Shown: piece after piece, positions 8,627-15,965 of the stretch
Numbering within the stretch: the first letter of the stretch is position 1
Layout: each line of letters starts with the position of its first letter
Assembly: GCA_029210205.1 (NCBI GenBank)
Contig: JARGOD010000001.1
Location: 93,380-157,379 of the forward strand
DNA from: Verrucomicrobiales bacterium
GTDB lineage: Bacteria; Verrucomicrobiota; Verrucomicrobiia; Verrucomicrobiales; DEV007
DNA: 64,000 nucleotides
Direction: 5' to 3'
The notes under the pieces: model-generated
Database searches by the model: none
Seen by the model: only the letters and a program-made list of their open reading frames with translations
Told to the model about the DNA's origin: nothing
Translations under genes and position numbers: made by a program

Positions 8627-9832
8627 CTAAAAACCACCCGGCCCGAGCTGATTGGCCCATGCCGCCCATTCGCGCTGCTCATATTCTTTCGCGACCTGTT
8701 CGTCCTCTTTTTCAAAGTAGTCCCACGCTTCCTCGAACTCATGGACGAGGCGGCCGTCGCACTCAACGAGCTTTTGAAACCACTCAGGATCGGTGACTCC
8801 GTATTGCTTGACTGCTTCGGGGGCGTTGGCGAGAAATGCATCGCGAAAAGGCGGATTCGAGATGCGTCCCATGAGCGCCCTTTGAAAGCTTTTCATCCCC
8901 GCGAACTCGGGTGCATCAGGATCCGGAGCAATATCCACGTCAGCAAAGGGAGCACTCTCGAGCGTTGGAGCCTCGGAAGGTCGATGGCTATAAAAGATCT
9001 CACGCGCCTTGCGAATATCAGTCATGACTGAATCAAATGGCTTGAGCTTGCTGTCCCGCTCAAGAATCACATTTCGGAGATTTGAGGAACGCTTCACTGC
9101 TTCGTTAAAGAGTGGCCAGACTTCATCCATCACAGGAGCAGAGTGGCTGTCCTCCCATCGTCCGTCAGGTAACTGATGCCCACCGGCGAGATGCATCTGG
9201 GACACGCGATCCATCGGGAGTCGGTCAATAAACTCGATTGGGTCGTAGTTGTGATTCCTCGAATTGTTGAAGACATTCGTCACATCGAGCAACAGGGTGC
9301 AATCAGTCTCTTCGCAAATCCGACAGAGAAACTCAGCTTCACTCAATGAGCCTTTCGGAACGGGAAAGGAGTAGGTCACATTTTCGAGGGCAAACGGACG
9401 CCCAACCGCGCGGCGAGCGGCATAGTAGTTTCGCTTAACCCACTGCACCGCAACTTCTTCAAACGGGATCGCAAGGAACATCGTGAGATCATTTCCATCG
9501 ACGCGATGGTAGGCGAGATGCTCACTGAAAATGTTGAGACCATTCTCTTCCATGAAGCGCCTCGTGCTATTGAGGTAGACATCGTCGAGTTCACCGACCG
9601 TACCGATCGAAAGGCTGAGGCCATGAGCGACGCATGGAAAAGTCGCAAGTGCATCCTTAAGAAGGCGTTCGTTAGGGTCACTGAAGGTGCGGCGCTCACG
9701 AATGATATAGTCTTCCGTTGAAATTTCGAGGAGATCGATCTCGCTGCGGTGTTGCACTGCTTCGCGGTGAACATTGAAGCGATAAGCCAGGCCGACGCCG
9801 TAAGGCTGCTCGTGATGGTTCGGGTTGCTCAT
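8627..9832 (-). CDS. DUF692/MNIO-family RiPP-modifying metalloenzyme with C-terminal extra domain
   Basis: This 401-residue soluble protein consists of a DUF692 TIM-barrel domain (about residues 8-285) and a C-terminal helical domain (about 305-401). DUF692 enzymes (multinuclear non-heme iron-dependent oxidases, such as MbnB and TglH) oxidatively modify residues, often Cys, in RiPP precursors. Metal-ligand type residues are visible: His70 (AHGLSLSIG), Glu114-His115 (SEHLAYH), Glu150-Asn151 (LENVTYS), Asp183 and Asn186 (DVTNVFNN), His214 and His219 (HLAGGH), Asp228/His230 and Glu258. Most family members need a separate partner protein, and the C-terminal domain (with FRDAFLANAPEAVKQYGV) may replace it. 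It is the last gene of the RiPP operon, after a hairpin-rich spacer. Confidence 0.88.
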   Translation of the reverse strand: MSNPNHHEQPYGVGLAYRFNVHREAVQHRSEIDLLEISTEDYIIRERRTFSDPNERLLKDALATFPCVAHGLSLSIGTVGELDDVYLNSTRRFMEENGLNIFSEHLAYHRVDGNDLTMFLAIPFEEVAVQWVKRNYYAARRAVGRPFALENVTYSFPVPKGSLSEAEFLCRICEETDCTLLLDVTNVFNNSRNHNYDPIEFIDRLPMDRVSQMHLAGGHQLPDGRWEDSHSAPVMDEVWPLFNEAVKRSSNLRNVILERDSKLKPFDSVMTDIRKAREIFYSHRPSEAPTLESAPFADVDIAPDPDAPEFAGMKSFQRALMGRISNPPFRDAFLANAPEAVKQYGVTDPEWFQKLVECDGRLVHEFEEAWDYFEKEDEQVAKEYEQREWAAWANQLGPGGF

Positions 9833-9856
9833 GTCAGGGGGAATCTACGTTGAGTG

Positions 9857-9887
9857 AACAGGGTTGGGTCACTGACTTAACCCTGTT
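9857..9887. repeat. AACAGGGTT palindrome, copy 1 (hairpin 25 bases before the DUF692 start)
   Basis: AACAGGGTT at 9857-9865 is mirrored by AACCCTGTT at 9879-9887. The inner GTC/GAC and two G.T pairs extend the stem almost to a 3-base loop. The same arms recur at 27049-27079 and, in shortened form, at 45309-45339. Here the hairpin lies in the leader of the DUF692 gene and could dampen or tune its expression. Confidence 0.7.
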
Positions 9888-9948
9888 AGGTGTTCATCGT
9901 TTTCGCGAAAGTTCAGAAAACGCTCACGGAAAAGATGACCTTCGGATT

Positions 9949-9978
9949 CTCCGGGCAGCTTTATGAAGCTGCCCGGAG
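9949..9978 (-). terminator. Strong hairpin after the precursor gene
   Basis: A perfect 13-bp inverted repeat (CTCCGGGCAGCTT, 4-base loop, AAGCTGCCCGGAG) starts 19 bases after the precursor stop codon. It is not followed directly by a T-run, so it may be a partial terminator or an mRNA-stabilising 3' end. Either would give more precursor message than message for the downstream enzyme. Confidence 0.7.
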
Positions 9979-9996
9979 ATCGAAGATATCTACCAA

Positions 9997-10356
9997 TCAG
10001 TGGTGGCAGTGGTTGCGCCAGCAGTTGCGACGCCAGCAGTTGTTGAAGTAATTGCGACGCCAGCACCAGTTGTGTGCTTCAACGTCTCCTTCAGCTTCGC
10101 TTTCAGGACCTTCCTCGTAGCCACCTTCGTAGCCGCCCATAGGCGCACCACCAGTGTGGATCTGAATCACGACCTGACCGTTCGTGCCTGGAACAGGCAT
10201 TCCCTGGCTTGGGCCGGGGCCGACTGGTCCTTCGGTGGGGCCAACGCCCGCATCACCGAGTTTTTCTTTGATCTGGTCCGCCGGGATGAGCGCGCTCTCG
10301 AGCTGCTCATCTGCGACTTCATAGAACTTTCCGTCACTACTTCTAAGTATAGCCAT
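9997..10356 (-). CDS. RiPP precursor peptide (Trp/Arg/Asn/Cys-rich core)
   Basis: This is a 119-residue peptide. Residues 1-34 (MAILRSSDGKFYEV... to EKLGD) form a probable leader. Residues 35-95 are a Gly/Pro-rich then acidic Gly/Tyr/Glu-rich linker. Residues 96-119 are the probable core: NWCWRRNYFNN then CWRRNCWRNHCHH. The core has four Cys (98, 107, 112, 117), four Trp and repeated aromatic-x-Asn/Arg triads (W-R-R, F-N-N, W-R-R, W-R-N). These match the substrate motif of three-residue-cyclophane-forming radical SAM enzymes. The DNA shows internal duplication of a TGCTGGCGTCGCAA unit. An AAGGA ribosome-binding site lies about 12 bases upstream in an unstructured A-rich leader. The gene sits between the maturase gene and the DUF692 gene on the same strand. 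The modification pattern is inferred. Confidence 0.85.
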   Translation of the reverse strand: MAILRSSDGKFYEVADEQLESALIPADQIKEKLGDAGVGPTEGPVGPGPSQGMPVPGTNGQVVIQIHTGGAPMGGYEGGYEEGPESEAEGDVEAHNWCWRRNYFNNCWRRNCWRNHCHH

Positions 10357-10445
10357 GTTATTTTTCTTTCCTTGGTTTTGGTTTTGTTATGTTGTGGTTG
10401 ATGGCCCGCCTCGTGAAAATTCAGTTGGCGTGGACCAGCAAAGGG

Positions 10446-11732
10446 TTAGACGCCTTCCGGCTTCGGTAATTCAATAAGCGGTGATTCGGTCTCATTGATG
10501 CCGAGATCATTCTCAAGGTCTTCGAGCACGATCTTCATCGGCATCTGCACGGTGGAGACGCACTGGTGAGTTTCAGTCGAGTCGAAGGAGCCGTTCTCGT
10601 AGTATTTGTTCGAGGGAGATGCACCGCCGCAGTATTGGTAAAATTCACACTCCTGGGAGCACTTCTTATTTCCCGCTTCGATGTCGGCAAGAACGTGCTG
10701 AAAAGATTCGTTCACGGTCGCGTCATAAAGCGACCCGCCGATGAGACTTCCGAAGCTGAACGATCCATATTTTTCCGTCGGCTGACCGAGCAACTCGGGA
10801 GAGAACATCGAGAAGTTGCCAAAGCAATCGACATTGATCATGCCAAAAGGGTCAGCCTCCTGATTGTAGTAGTCGCCGTCGGGCTTCGAACACCAGCCGG
10901 GCTCCATGATGTTCCGCTCGGCGTTCTGAAACTCTCTCACATTGAGAGGAAATCCGTCGGCTTTGTTGCGGAGATAGAACTGCTTGAGAAACGAATAGAT
11001 GCGATCCCGACCACCGGATTTATCGAGCGAGGAGGTGGCATTGGCACCCTCGACTTCCTCTATGTTGAATCCGATTCCGGTAATGCCGTGCTCCCGGTAA
11101 AAGTCATACATTTCATCAGGATGATCGACTGAGACATCAGAGATCACGGAGACAACTCCGAAGGGGACGTTGTTCTTCTTGAGGCACTCAAGACCGCGCA
11201 TCGCCTTATCGAAGGTGCCCTCACCTTTTCGCGTCTTGCGGTGGTGGTCGTGGATGTGCTGAGGGCCGTCGATGCTGATACCGACTTCCACTTCGTGCTC
11301 GTTGAGGAACTCGCACCACTTGTCATTCACAAGGGTGCCGTTGGTTTGCACGGAGTGGATCACGAATTCTTTTGCCTTCGGGTAACGGTTGATGATTTCA
11401 AAGGCCTCCTCATACCACTTGATTGGAACAGCAAGAGGCTCACCGGCATGCCAGAGGAGGCTGAAGGGATTCATGACAAGCCCGCTTTCCCAGACCTTGT
11501 CCATGACCTTTTCGAGCACTTTGAAATCCATACGGCGGGTGTCGGTCCGATTCGGCAAATAGCAGTAGTCGCAGTTGATGTTGCAGAACGGGCTCGGCTG
11601 AATCACGAGTAACCCCATCGAAAGGCGCTCGGAGTTTTGCGGCGTCAACTTCGGGATCGTTCCGGTCACGTGACCTTCGGAAACATTCCGTGAAGGAGTG
11701 ACAGTTGGAGTGGCTTCAAGGGTGGTTGTCAT
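10446..11732 (-). CDS. Radical SAM/SPASM peptide maturase, GrrM/OscB-like (cyclophane-forming type)
   Basis: This 428-residue protein has the radical SAM CxxxCxxC motif at Cys50, Cys54 and Cys57 (CNINCDYC), after the typical LLVIQPSPF lead-in. A SAM-binding segment 'HAGEPLA' and 'SVQTNGTL' follow. The C-terminal SPASM region carries the Cys residues for auxiliary iron-sulfur clusters and the block CGGASPSNKYYENG...TETHQC. That block is characteristic of GrrM/OscB-type maturases, which join an aromatic side chain to the beta carbon of the residue two positions later. Sulfatase maturases share the general fold but not this ending, and the substrate here is clearly the adjacent precursor. The first 40 residues are a Thr/Pro/Ser-rich tail. 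The start ATG has no obvious ribosome-binding site. Confidence 0.9.
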   Translation of the reverse strand: MTTTLEATPTVTPSRNVSEGHVTGTIPKLTPQNSERLSMGLLVIQPSPFCNINCDYCYLPNRTDTRRMDFKVLEKVMDKVWESGLVMNPFSLLWHAGEPLAVPIKWYEEAFEIINRYPKAKEFVIHSVQTNGTLVNDKWCEFLNEHEVEVGISIDGPQHIHDHHRKTRKGEGTFDKAMRGLECLKKNNVPFGVVSVISDVSVDHPDEMYDFYREHGITGIGFNIEEVEGANATSSLDKSGGRDRIYSFLKQFYLRNKADGFPLNVREFQNAERNIMEPGWCSKPDGDYYNQEADPFGMINVDCFGNFSMFSPELLGQPTEKYGSFSFGSLIGGSLYDATVNESFQHVLADIEAGNKKCSQECEFYQYCGGASPSNKYYENGSFDSTETHQCVSTVQMPMKIVLEDLENDLGINETESPLIELPKPEGV

Positions 11733-11785
11733 GATGCAAGGGAGACGATTGGAGATTTCGAGATATGAAATTTTTCTGAAGGTTT

Positions 11786-11947
11786 TTACTTCCGCTCTTT
11801 TAAAGAAGCTTCGAAGGCGTGCGGCCGATGATGATTTTTCTTCGCACGCTTTTCACGGACGAGGTCGATGCGATACTGGAGCGGCTGCTTTGCGCGGGCT
11901 CCGACTCGCACTGAGCGGATTCGATCGTTGAGGCTTTTGGCTTTCAT
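11786..11947 (-). CDS. Small basic ORF (53 residues) at the head of the RiPP operon
   Basis: An ATG at 11947 opens a 53-codon frame (MKAKSLNDRIRSVRVGARA... ending ASLKERK) that stops 53 bases before the maturase start. Codon choice (CTC, ATC, CGC, GTC, GAC) matches neighbouring genes. The product is strongly basic with a short His cluster (KKNHHRPH) and no Cys or signal peptide. It could be a small accessory or regulatory protein, or a chance frame. No clear ribosome-binding site precedes it. I do not recognise the family. Confidence 0.4.
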   Translation of the reverse strand: MKAKSLNDRIRSVRVGARAKQPLQYRIDLVREKRAKKNHHRPHAFEASLKERK

Positions 11948-12099
11948 GGAGAGAAATGATCTGAAGTTATGAATTGGTTTTCAAGCCTTACCGGGAAAAT
12001 GAACTGCCACGGTTTTGCTCTTGAATTTCGAGGTGAATCGAATCACGCTCCCCGGAGAGACGGCCCGGGTCGGCTCCTTATGCAAAAGGATCTCCACTC
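11948..12099. promoter_or_regulatory. Divergent promoter region of the RiPP locus
   Basis: These 152 bases separate the minus-strand RiPP operon from the plus-strand exporter gene and must hold promoters for both unless they are read through. The only confident element is an AAGGA ribosome-binding site about 10 bases before the exporter ATG. I see no clear operator or sigma-70 promoter. The full 367-base gap between the maturase and exporter genes otherwise holds only the 53-residue frame. Confidence 0.4.
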
Positions 12100-13875
12100 A
12101 TGTCGAACGAACCGCCCGCATCCCCTTCCCAGAACGAAGGACCACCCATGGATGGCCCTGATGGTCCACCGCCCGGCTTCGACCTCGATCCAAAGGAGAT
12201 GCGAAAGCACTGCTTCCGGCTCATTCGAGAAGTGATCGGGAGCCTTGGGTGGAAGTATAAGCTGTGGATCCCGGCGGCAATGCTCCTCTCTGCCGTTCAC
12301 CTGCTCCCGCCCCGCTTCCTTCTCTTTTTCACGGAGCGAACCCAGGCCCTTTCCGAAACCGGGGCTGATGACTTTATCAAAATGCTTCTCATTTTCGGGG
12401 TCGCGGTCGGCGTTTGCCAATGGCTCGCGCTCGTCTTTGACAGCATCCTCAGCGAATGGCTTCGCCTCACCGTGAGCATCCGAATGAAGCAAGACGCGGT
12501 CGACAGCCTCAGCCGCACTCGTATCGACTCTTTGGACTCTGCTCAACGTGGGGATTGGATGACACGCCTCTCCAGCGATATTTATAATGCTGAAGAATTC
12601 CTCACCGCTTCCCTCCCCGGCCAGATCACCAACTTCACGATGATGGTCGGTTCGGCGGCGCTCTTCTTCTATTACTCAGGCCCGATCGCTTTCATCCCAC
12701 TCGTCGCGGCGCTTTTTCTTGGTTGGTTCAATATCGCGGTGCAACGAAAAATGGGACCCGTCCTCTCTCGCGCTCGCATGCTGGAAGGTGGCGTCTTTCA
12801 ATCCATGATTGAAACCTTTGAAGGACTGCGCACGATTCGCAGTTACGGAGCCGAAGGCTTCACCCGACGTAAACTGACCGGGCAGCTGAACGAAGTTTAC
12901 GATGTCGGGATGCGGATCACTAGATCCATGGCCTTGCTCATTGGGGTGACCGAGTTTGTCGGTCAACTCATCGTCACGGGTCTCCTGACCCTTGTTGCTT
13001 TTCAGGTCATCGGGGAAACGCTCACCGCGGAGAATGCGCTCGTTTACCCTTTTTATCTCACGCTTTTTCTCGGAGCAGCGAAAGGGCTCGTGGGATCAGC
13101 CTACGACTGGAATCGTTTCTTCATCGAAGGCGGGCGCCTTGCCTCCCTGCTCTATGATGAAGACAATAAGGAGGCAGATCGCGAGAAGCTCTTCGGAACC
13201 TTCGAGTCGGATATCAAAGCAGTGAAGCGCTTCTCCGCTGAGGGGATCTCAATTGCGTACGGTGATAATCCGCCCGTGATTCGGAATCAGGATCTGGAGC
13301 TGAGCCGTGGTGAGATTGTCGCCCTCATGGGCGAATCCGGCTGTGGAAAATCGACCCTCACGGAATCCTTTGCAGGACTCCGTCAAGCGAATGCCGGTTC
13401 ATTTGTTGCCGCGATGGATGGTGGAGAAAATCGGACCTTCGAACAGGCGCCTCCCTTCCTCGGTGCCTTTGTCGAGCAACAACCCTACCTCTTTGTTGGA
13501 AGCATTCGGGATAACATCACCCTCGGCCACGGAGATGTCAGCGACGACGATGTTCGCTCGGCTCTTGCGGAAGTCGGACTCGCCGCAACGGTCGAACAGC
13601 GTGGTGGACTGGATCACGTCCTCACGGATCGTGGCCGAAACATGAGCGTTGGTCAGCAATACCGCCTTGCTCTCTGCCGCGCTCTTGTGTGCGGGCGACC
13701 TTTCCTCCTCATGGATGAACCCTTTGCCGCGCTCGATGAGGAGTCGGTCGAGCTCGTCGTCAAATCAATGAAGGAGGAACGAACACGCGGGACCGGAATT
13801 CTACTGATCACTCACCTTCTCCCTGAAGGGCTCGAAGCCGACCGAATTGTCGACCTCGTGGCGCACCGGGATTGA
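12100..13875 (+). CDS. ABC exporter (fused membrane and ATPase domains), probable RiPP exporter
   Basis: This 591-residue protein begins with a Pro/Gly/Asp-rich cytoplasmic tail (about residues 1-35). A six-helix exporter membrane domain (about 55-350) and an ATPase domain (about 370-591) follow. The ATPase has Walker A GESGCGKST (near 408-416), a Q-loop 'VEQQPYLFVGSIRDNITLG', a degenerate signature MSVGQQ (near 514), Walker B 'FLLMDEP' and the H-loop His in LLITHLLPEG. No C39 leader-peptidase domain is present. The gene is divergent from the precursor/maturase operon and the only transporter beside it, so export of the mature peptide is the natural role. It could also confer self-immunity. 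Confidence 0.85.
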   Translation: MSNEPPASPSQNEGPPMDGPDGPPPGFDLDPKEMRKHCFRLIREVIGSLGWKYKLWIPAAMLLSAVHLLPPRFLLFFTERTQALSETGADDFIKMLLIFGVAVGVCQWLALVFDSILSEWLRLTVSIRMKQDAVDSLSRTRIDSLDSAQRGDWMTRLSSDIYNAEEFLTASLPGQITNFTMMVGSAALFFYYSGPIAFIPLVAALFLGWFNIAVQRKMGPVLSRARMLEGGVFQSMIETFEGLRTIRSYGAEGFTRRKLTGQLNEVYDVGMRITRSMALLIGVTEFVGQLIVTGLLTLVAFQVIGETLTAENALVYPFYLTLFLGAAKGLVGSAYDWNRFFIEGGRLASLLYDEDNKEADREKLFGTFESDIKAVKRFSAEGISIAYGDNPPVIRNQDLELSRGEIVALMGESGCGKSTLTESFAGLRQANAGSFVAAMDGGENRTFEQAPPFLGAFVEQQPYLFVGSIRDNITLGHGDVSDDDVRSALAEVGLAATVEQRGGLDHVLTDRGRNMSVGQQYRLALCRALVCGRPFLLMDEPFAALDEESVELVVKSMKEERTRGTGILLITHLLPEGLEADRIVDLVAHRD

Positions 13876-13882
13876 GAAAGCA

Positions 13883-15127
13883 CTACTCGCCGATCGCATA
13901 AAGCGTCGTTCCTGAACGAATCAAGAGCTGCCCGGCTGTCGGAGTGATCGTGGCACGAAAAATTTCGTCCTTCGCCTTCATCCCGAGAGAATTCACAGAG
14001 ACAATATCGAGTTCCTTGCCAGGACGAATCACAGCCACATCGCCGCCTGAAACGGTCTGAAGATAGATGAGCCCGTTGACAACCAGTGGCGCCGCTGCGA
14101 CTTCAACCGCTCCCTCTTCGACGAGGCGCTCGGTGTAAAAGACATCACCCGTCTCTGCGTCGTAACAACTTACGATGCCGCTCATGCTGCTGATAAAAAG
14201 ATAGCCATCTACTACTACCGGCGAAGGTAAATCGCGTCCCCCCTTCCGGGAGGAGTTCCAGAGACGATGCGTCTTTGTCACATCGCCCGATCCCCCGGGC
14301 TTCACGCAATAGGTGTCACCGGGCTTTCCATTAACCACATAAAGCTTCCCATCGTGAAAGTCCGGGACCGGTGCGCCGCGGCCGTTGAAGCCCTCACAAA
14401 ACCAAAGTTCTTTTCCGCTCTCTGGATCATAGCCGCGCACGCCGAACTCACCATTGAGGACGAGCTCCTGCCGCTCACCCGTGTCGATCAGGATCGGAGT
14501 GCTCCAACCACCACGCGGCTTTTCTTCACGAGGAGTGCTCCAGATCTCACTTCCATCTTCCAGGTTCAAGGCGACAAGGCGTGAAACCCCCATCGAGTCA
14601 CAGTTTTGAATGACCTTTCCGTCCACAATGATCGGAGACGCCGCGATTCCCCAGGAGCCAGCGAAAACACCGAGGTCGACTTCCCACTTCTTTTCCCCCC
14701 CGGTCGTGAAGCAGTGAATTCCGGCTGGACCGAAAAAGGCGACGACGTTTTCCCCGTCGGTCACACAACTTGGCGTCGCGCGGCTATTCATCTTGTGAAT
14801 CTCCTCAGGAGAATCACTCGCGATTGTTTCGCTCCAGAGAAGACTCCCGTCCTTCTTCGAGAGTGACATTACATAACGCTCGGTGCCGTCCTCCGAGGCA
14901 CCGGTCAGAAAAATCTGATCGCCCCACACCACCGGCGAGGACTGACCGCTCCCCTTCAAATCGGCCTTCCAGGCGATCTTCGACTCGTCCCATGAGGTCG
15001 GAACATCAGTCGATACAGAGTGACCACGGCCGGTGGGACCGCGAAACTGAGCCCAGTTATCCTCGGCGAGAAGATCTCCAGAGAAGGCAGCGGCGACAAG
15101 AGCGGGGATGAATCGATGGGTCATCAT
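13883..15127 (-). CDS. Secreted PQQ-like beta-propeller protein
   Basis: This 414-residue protein has a signal peptide (about residues 1-21) and the start motif NWAQFRGPTGRG. Propeller blades recur, as in 'VMSLSKKDGSLLWSE', 'ALNLEDGSEIWS', 'GYDPESGKELWF' and 'CYDAETGDVFYTE'. The last blade, 'QLLIRSGTTLYAIGE', closes the propeller and matches the ending of the paralogue at 1176-2444. The role is unknown, probably periplasmic binding or scaffolding. Its ATG overlaps the stop of the methyltransferase gene (ATGA), so the two are translationally coupled, methyltransferase first. Confidence 0.85.
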   Translation of the reverse strand: MMTHRFIPALVAAAFSGDLLAEDNWAQFRGPTGRGHSVSTDVPTSWDESKIAWKADLKGSGQSSPVVWGDQIFLTGASEDGTERYVMSLSKKDGSLLWSETIASDSPEEIHKMNSRATPSCVTDGENVVAFFGPAGIHCFTTGGEKKWEVDLGVFAGSWGIAASPIIVDGKVIQNCDSMGVSRLVALNLEDGSEIWSTPREEKPRGGWSTPILIDTGERQELVLNGEFGVRGYDPESGKELWFCEGFNGRGAPVPDFHDGKLYVVNGKPGDTYCVKPGGSGDVTKTHRLWNSSRKGGRDLPSPVVVDGYLFISSMSGIVSCYDAETGDVFYTERLVEEGAVEVAAAPLVVNGLIYLQTVSGGDVAVIRPGKELDIVSVNSLGMKAKDEIFRATITPTAGQLLIRSGTTLYAIGE

Positions 15128-15840
15128 GGTAATTTAGGTTTTTGATAGACTAGGAAATGCTGAATTGGAAGAAAGTCGCGAACTTCGACAAACTCCATGC
15201 CGACTGCAACCATCTCGCGCGTGACCTGTTTCACGGTCATCTTGTGCAAGGGCTTGATCGGCACTCCGGGGTCTTCGCCCCGATACTCAAGAAAAATGAT
15301 TCGTCCGCCGGGCTTGAGGCCCTCGACAATGGATTCTGCCATTTCGCGTGGATGAGAGAATTCGTGGTAGGCATCTACCATGAGCGCGAGATCTACTGAC
15401 TCAGCTTCGAGCTTCGTGTCCTCAATCGTTCCAAGGTGCGTTTGGATATTGCTGACTTGCTTGAGTTTCTTCTTTCCCTCAATGAAATCCAACATCTCCT
15501 GCTGAATATCAACTGCGACAACTTTTCCCTCCGGAACGAGGGGCGCGAGTAAGAAAGAGAAATACCCGGAGCCGGCCCCGATATCAGCGACGACCGCATC
15601 ATTCGCAAGATCGAGCTGGCCCATAACGAGAGACGGTTTCTCCTCCCCTTCCCGATCACGACGCTCGAGCCAGCCAATCGCATGCTGGCTGACCACTTGA
15701 GAAATTTCCCGCCCCATGTAGACCTTCCCGATTCCATCGCGGGAAGGCGTTTTCGTCGAATAGTGGGCGGTCTCTTCAGCACTACTGAGATAGCTGAAGG
15801 CAAGAACGCTCAAACACGAGAAAACGGAGATCCGAAGCAT
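15124..15840 (-). CDS. Class I SAM-dependent methyltransferase with a signal peptide
   Basis: The first 20 residues (MLRISVFSCLSVLAFSYLSS...) form a good signal peptide. From about residue 85 there is a class I methyltransferase fold: motif I 'VADIGAGSGYFS', an acidic end of strand 2 'VAVDIQQEML', a 'DLALMVDAYHEF' block and 'KPGGRIIFLEYRG'. This subtype is found as an exported or lipoprotein-like methyltransferase in several bacteria. A periplasmic methyltransferase is puzzling because SAM is cytoplasmic, so the hydrophobic segment may instead be a membrane anchor. It is the first gene of a coupled pair with the PQQ propeller. Confidence 0.85.
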   Translation of the reverse strand: MLRISVFSCLSVLAFSYLSSAEETAHYSTKTPSRDGIGKVYMGREISQVVSQHAIGWLERRDREGEEKPSLVMGQLDLANDAVVADIGAGSGYFSFLLAPLVPEGKVVAVDIQQEMLDFIEGKKKLKQVSNIQTHLGTIEDTKLEAESVDLALMVDAYHEFSHPREMAESIVEGLKPGGRIIFLEYRGEDPGVPIKPLHKMTVKQVTREMVAVGMEFVEVRDFLPIQHFLVYQKPKLP

Positions 15841-15965
15841 AATGAGATGATGGGCGATGAGTCAAAAAAACGAAAGACCGAATGTGCCCCCATTTGCGCA
15901 GGCTGAAGCACCCTCTTTTGAGCATTGCCTGATTGTCTCGAAACGCGTAACGTCACGCTAGATTT

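Noticed and set aside
10000..10401. A plus-strand 133-codon frame opposite the precursor gene
   Set aside because: It is a shadow of the precursor; its Ala/Val-rich start is simply the complement of the repeated Cys-Trp-Arg-Arg-Asn codons.
10446..11732. Radical SAM protein read as an anaerobic sulfatase maturase for the sulfatase at 39640-41385
   Set aside because: The C-terminal CGGASPSNKYYENG...TETHQC block and the adjacent precursor fit the GrrM/OscB peptide maturase type better, and the sulfatase is 28 kb away.
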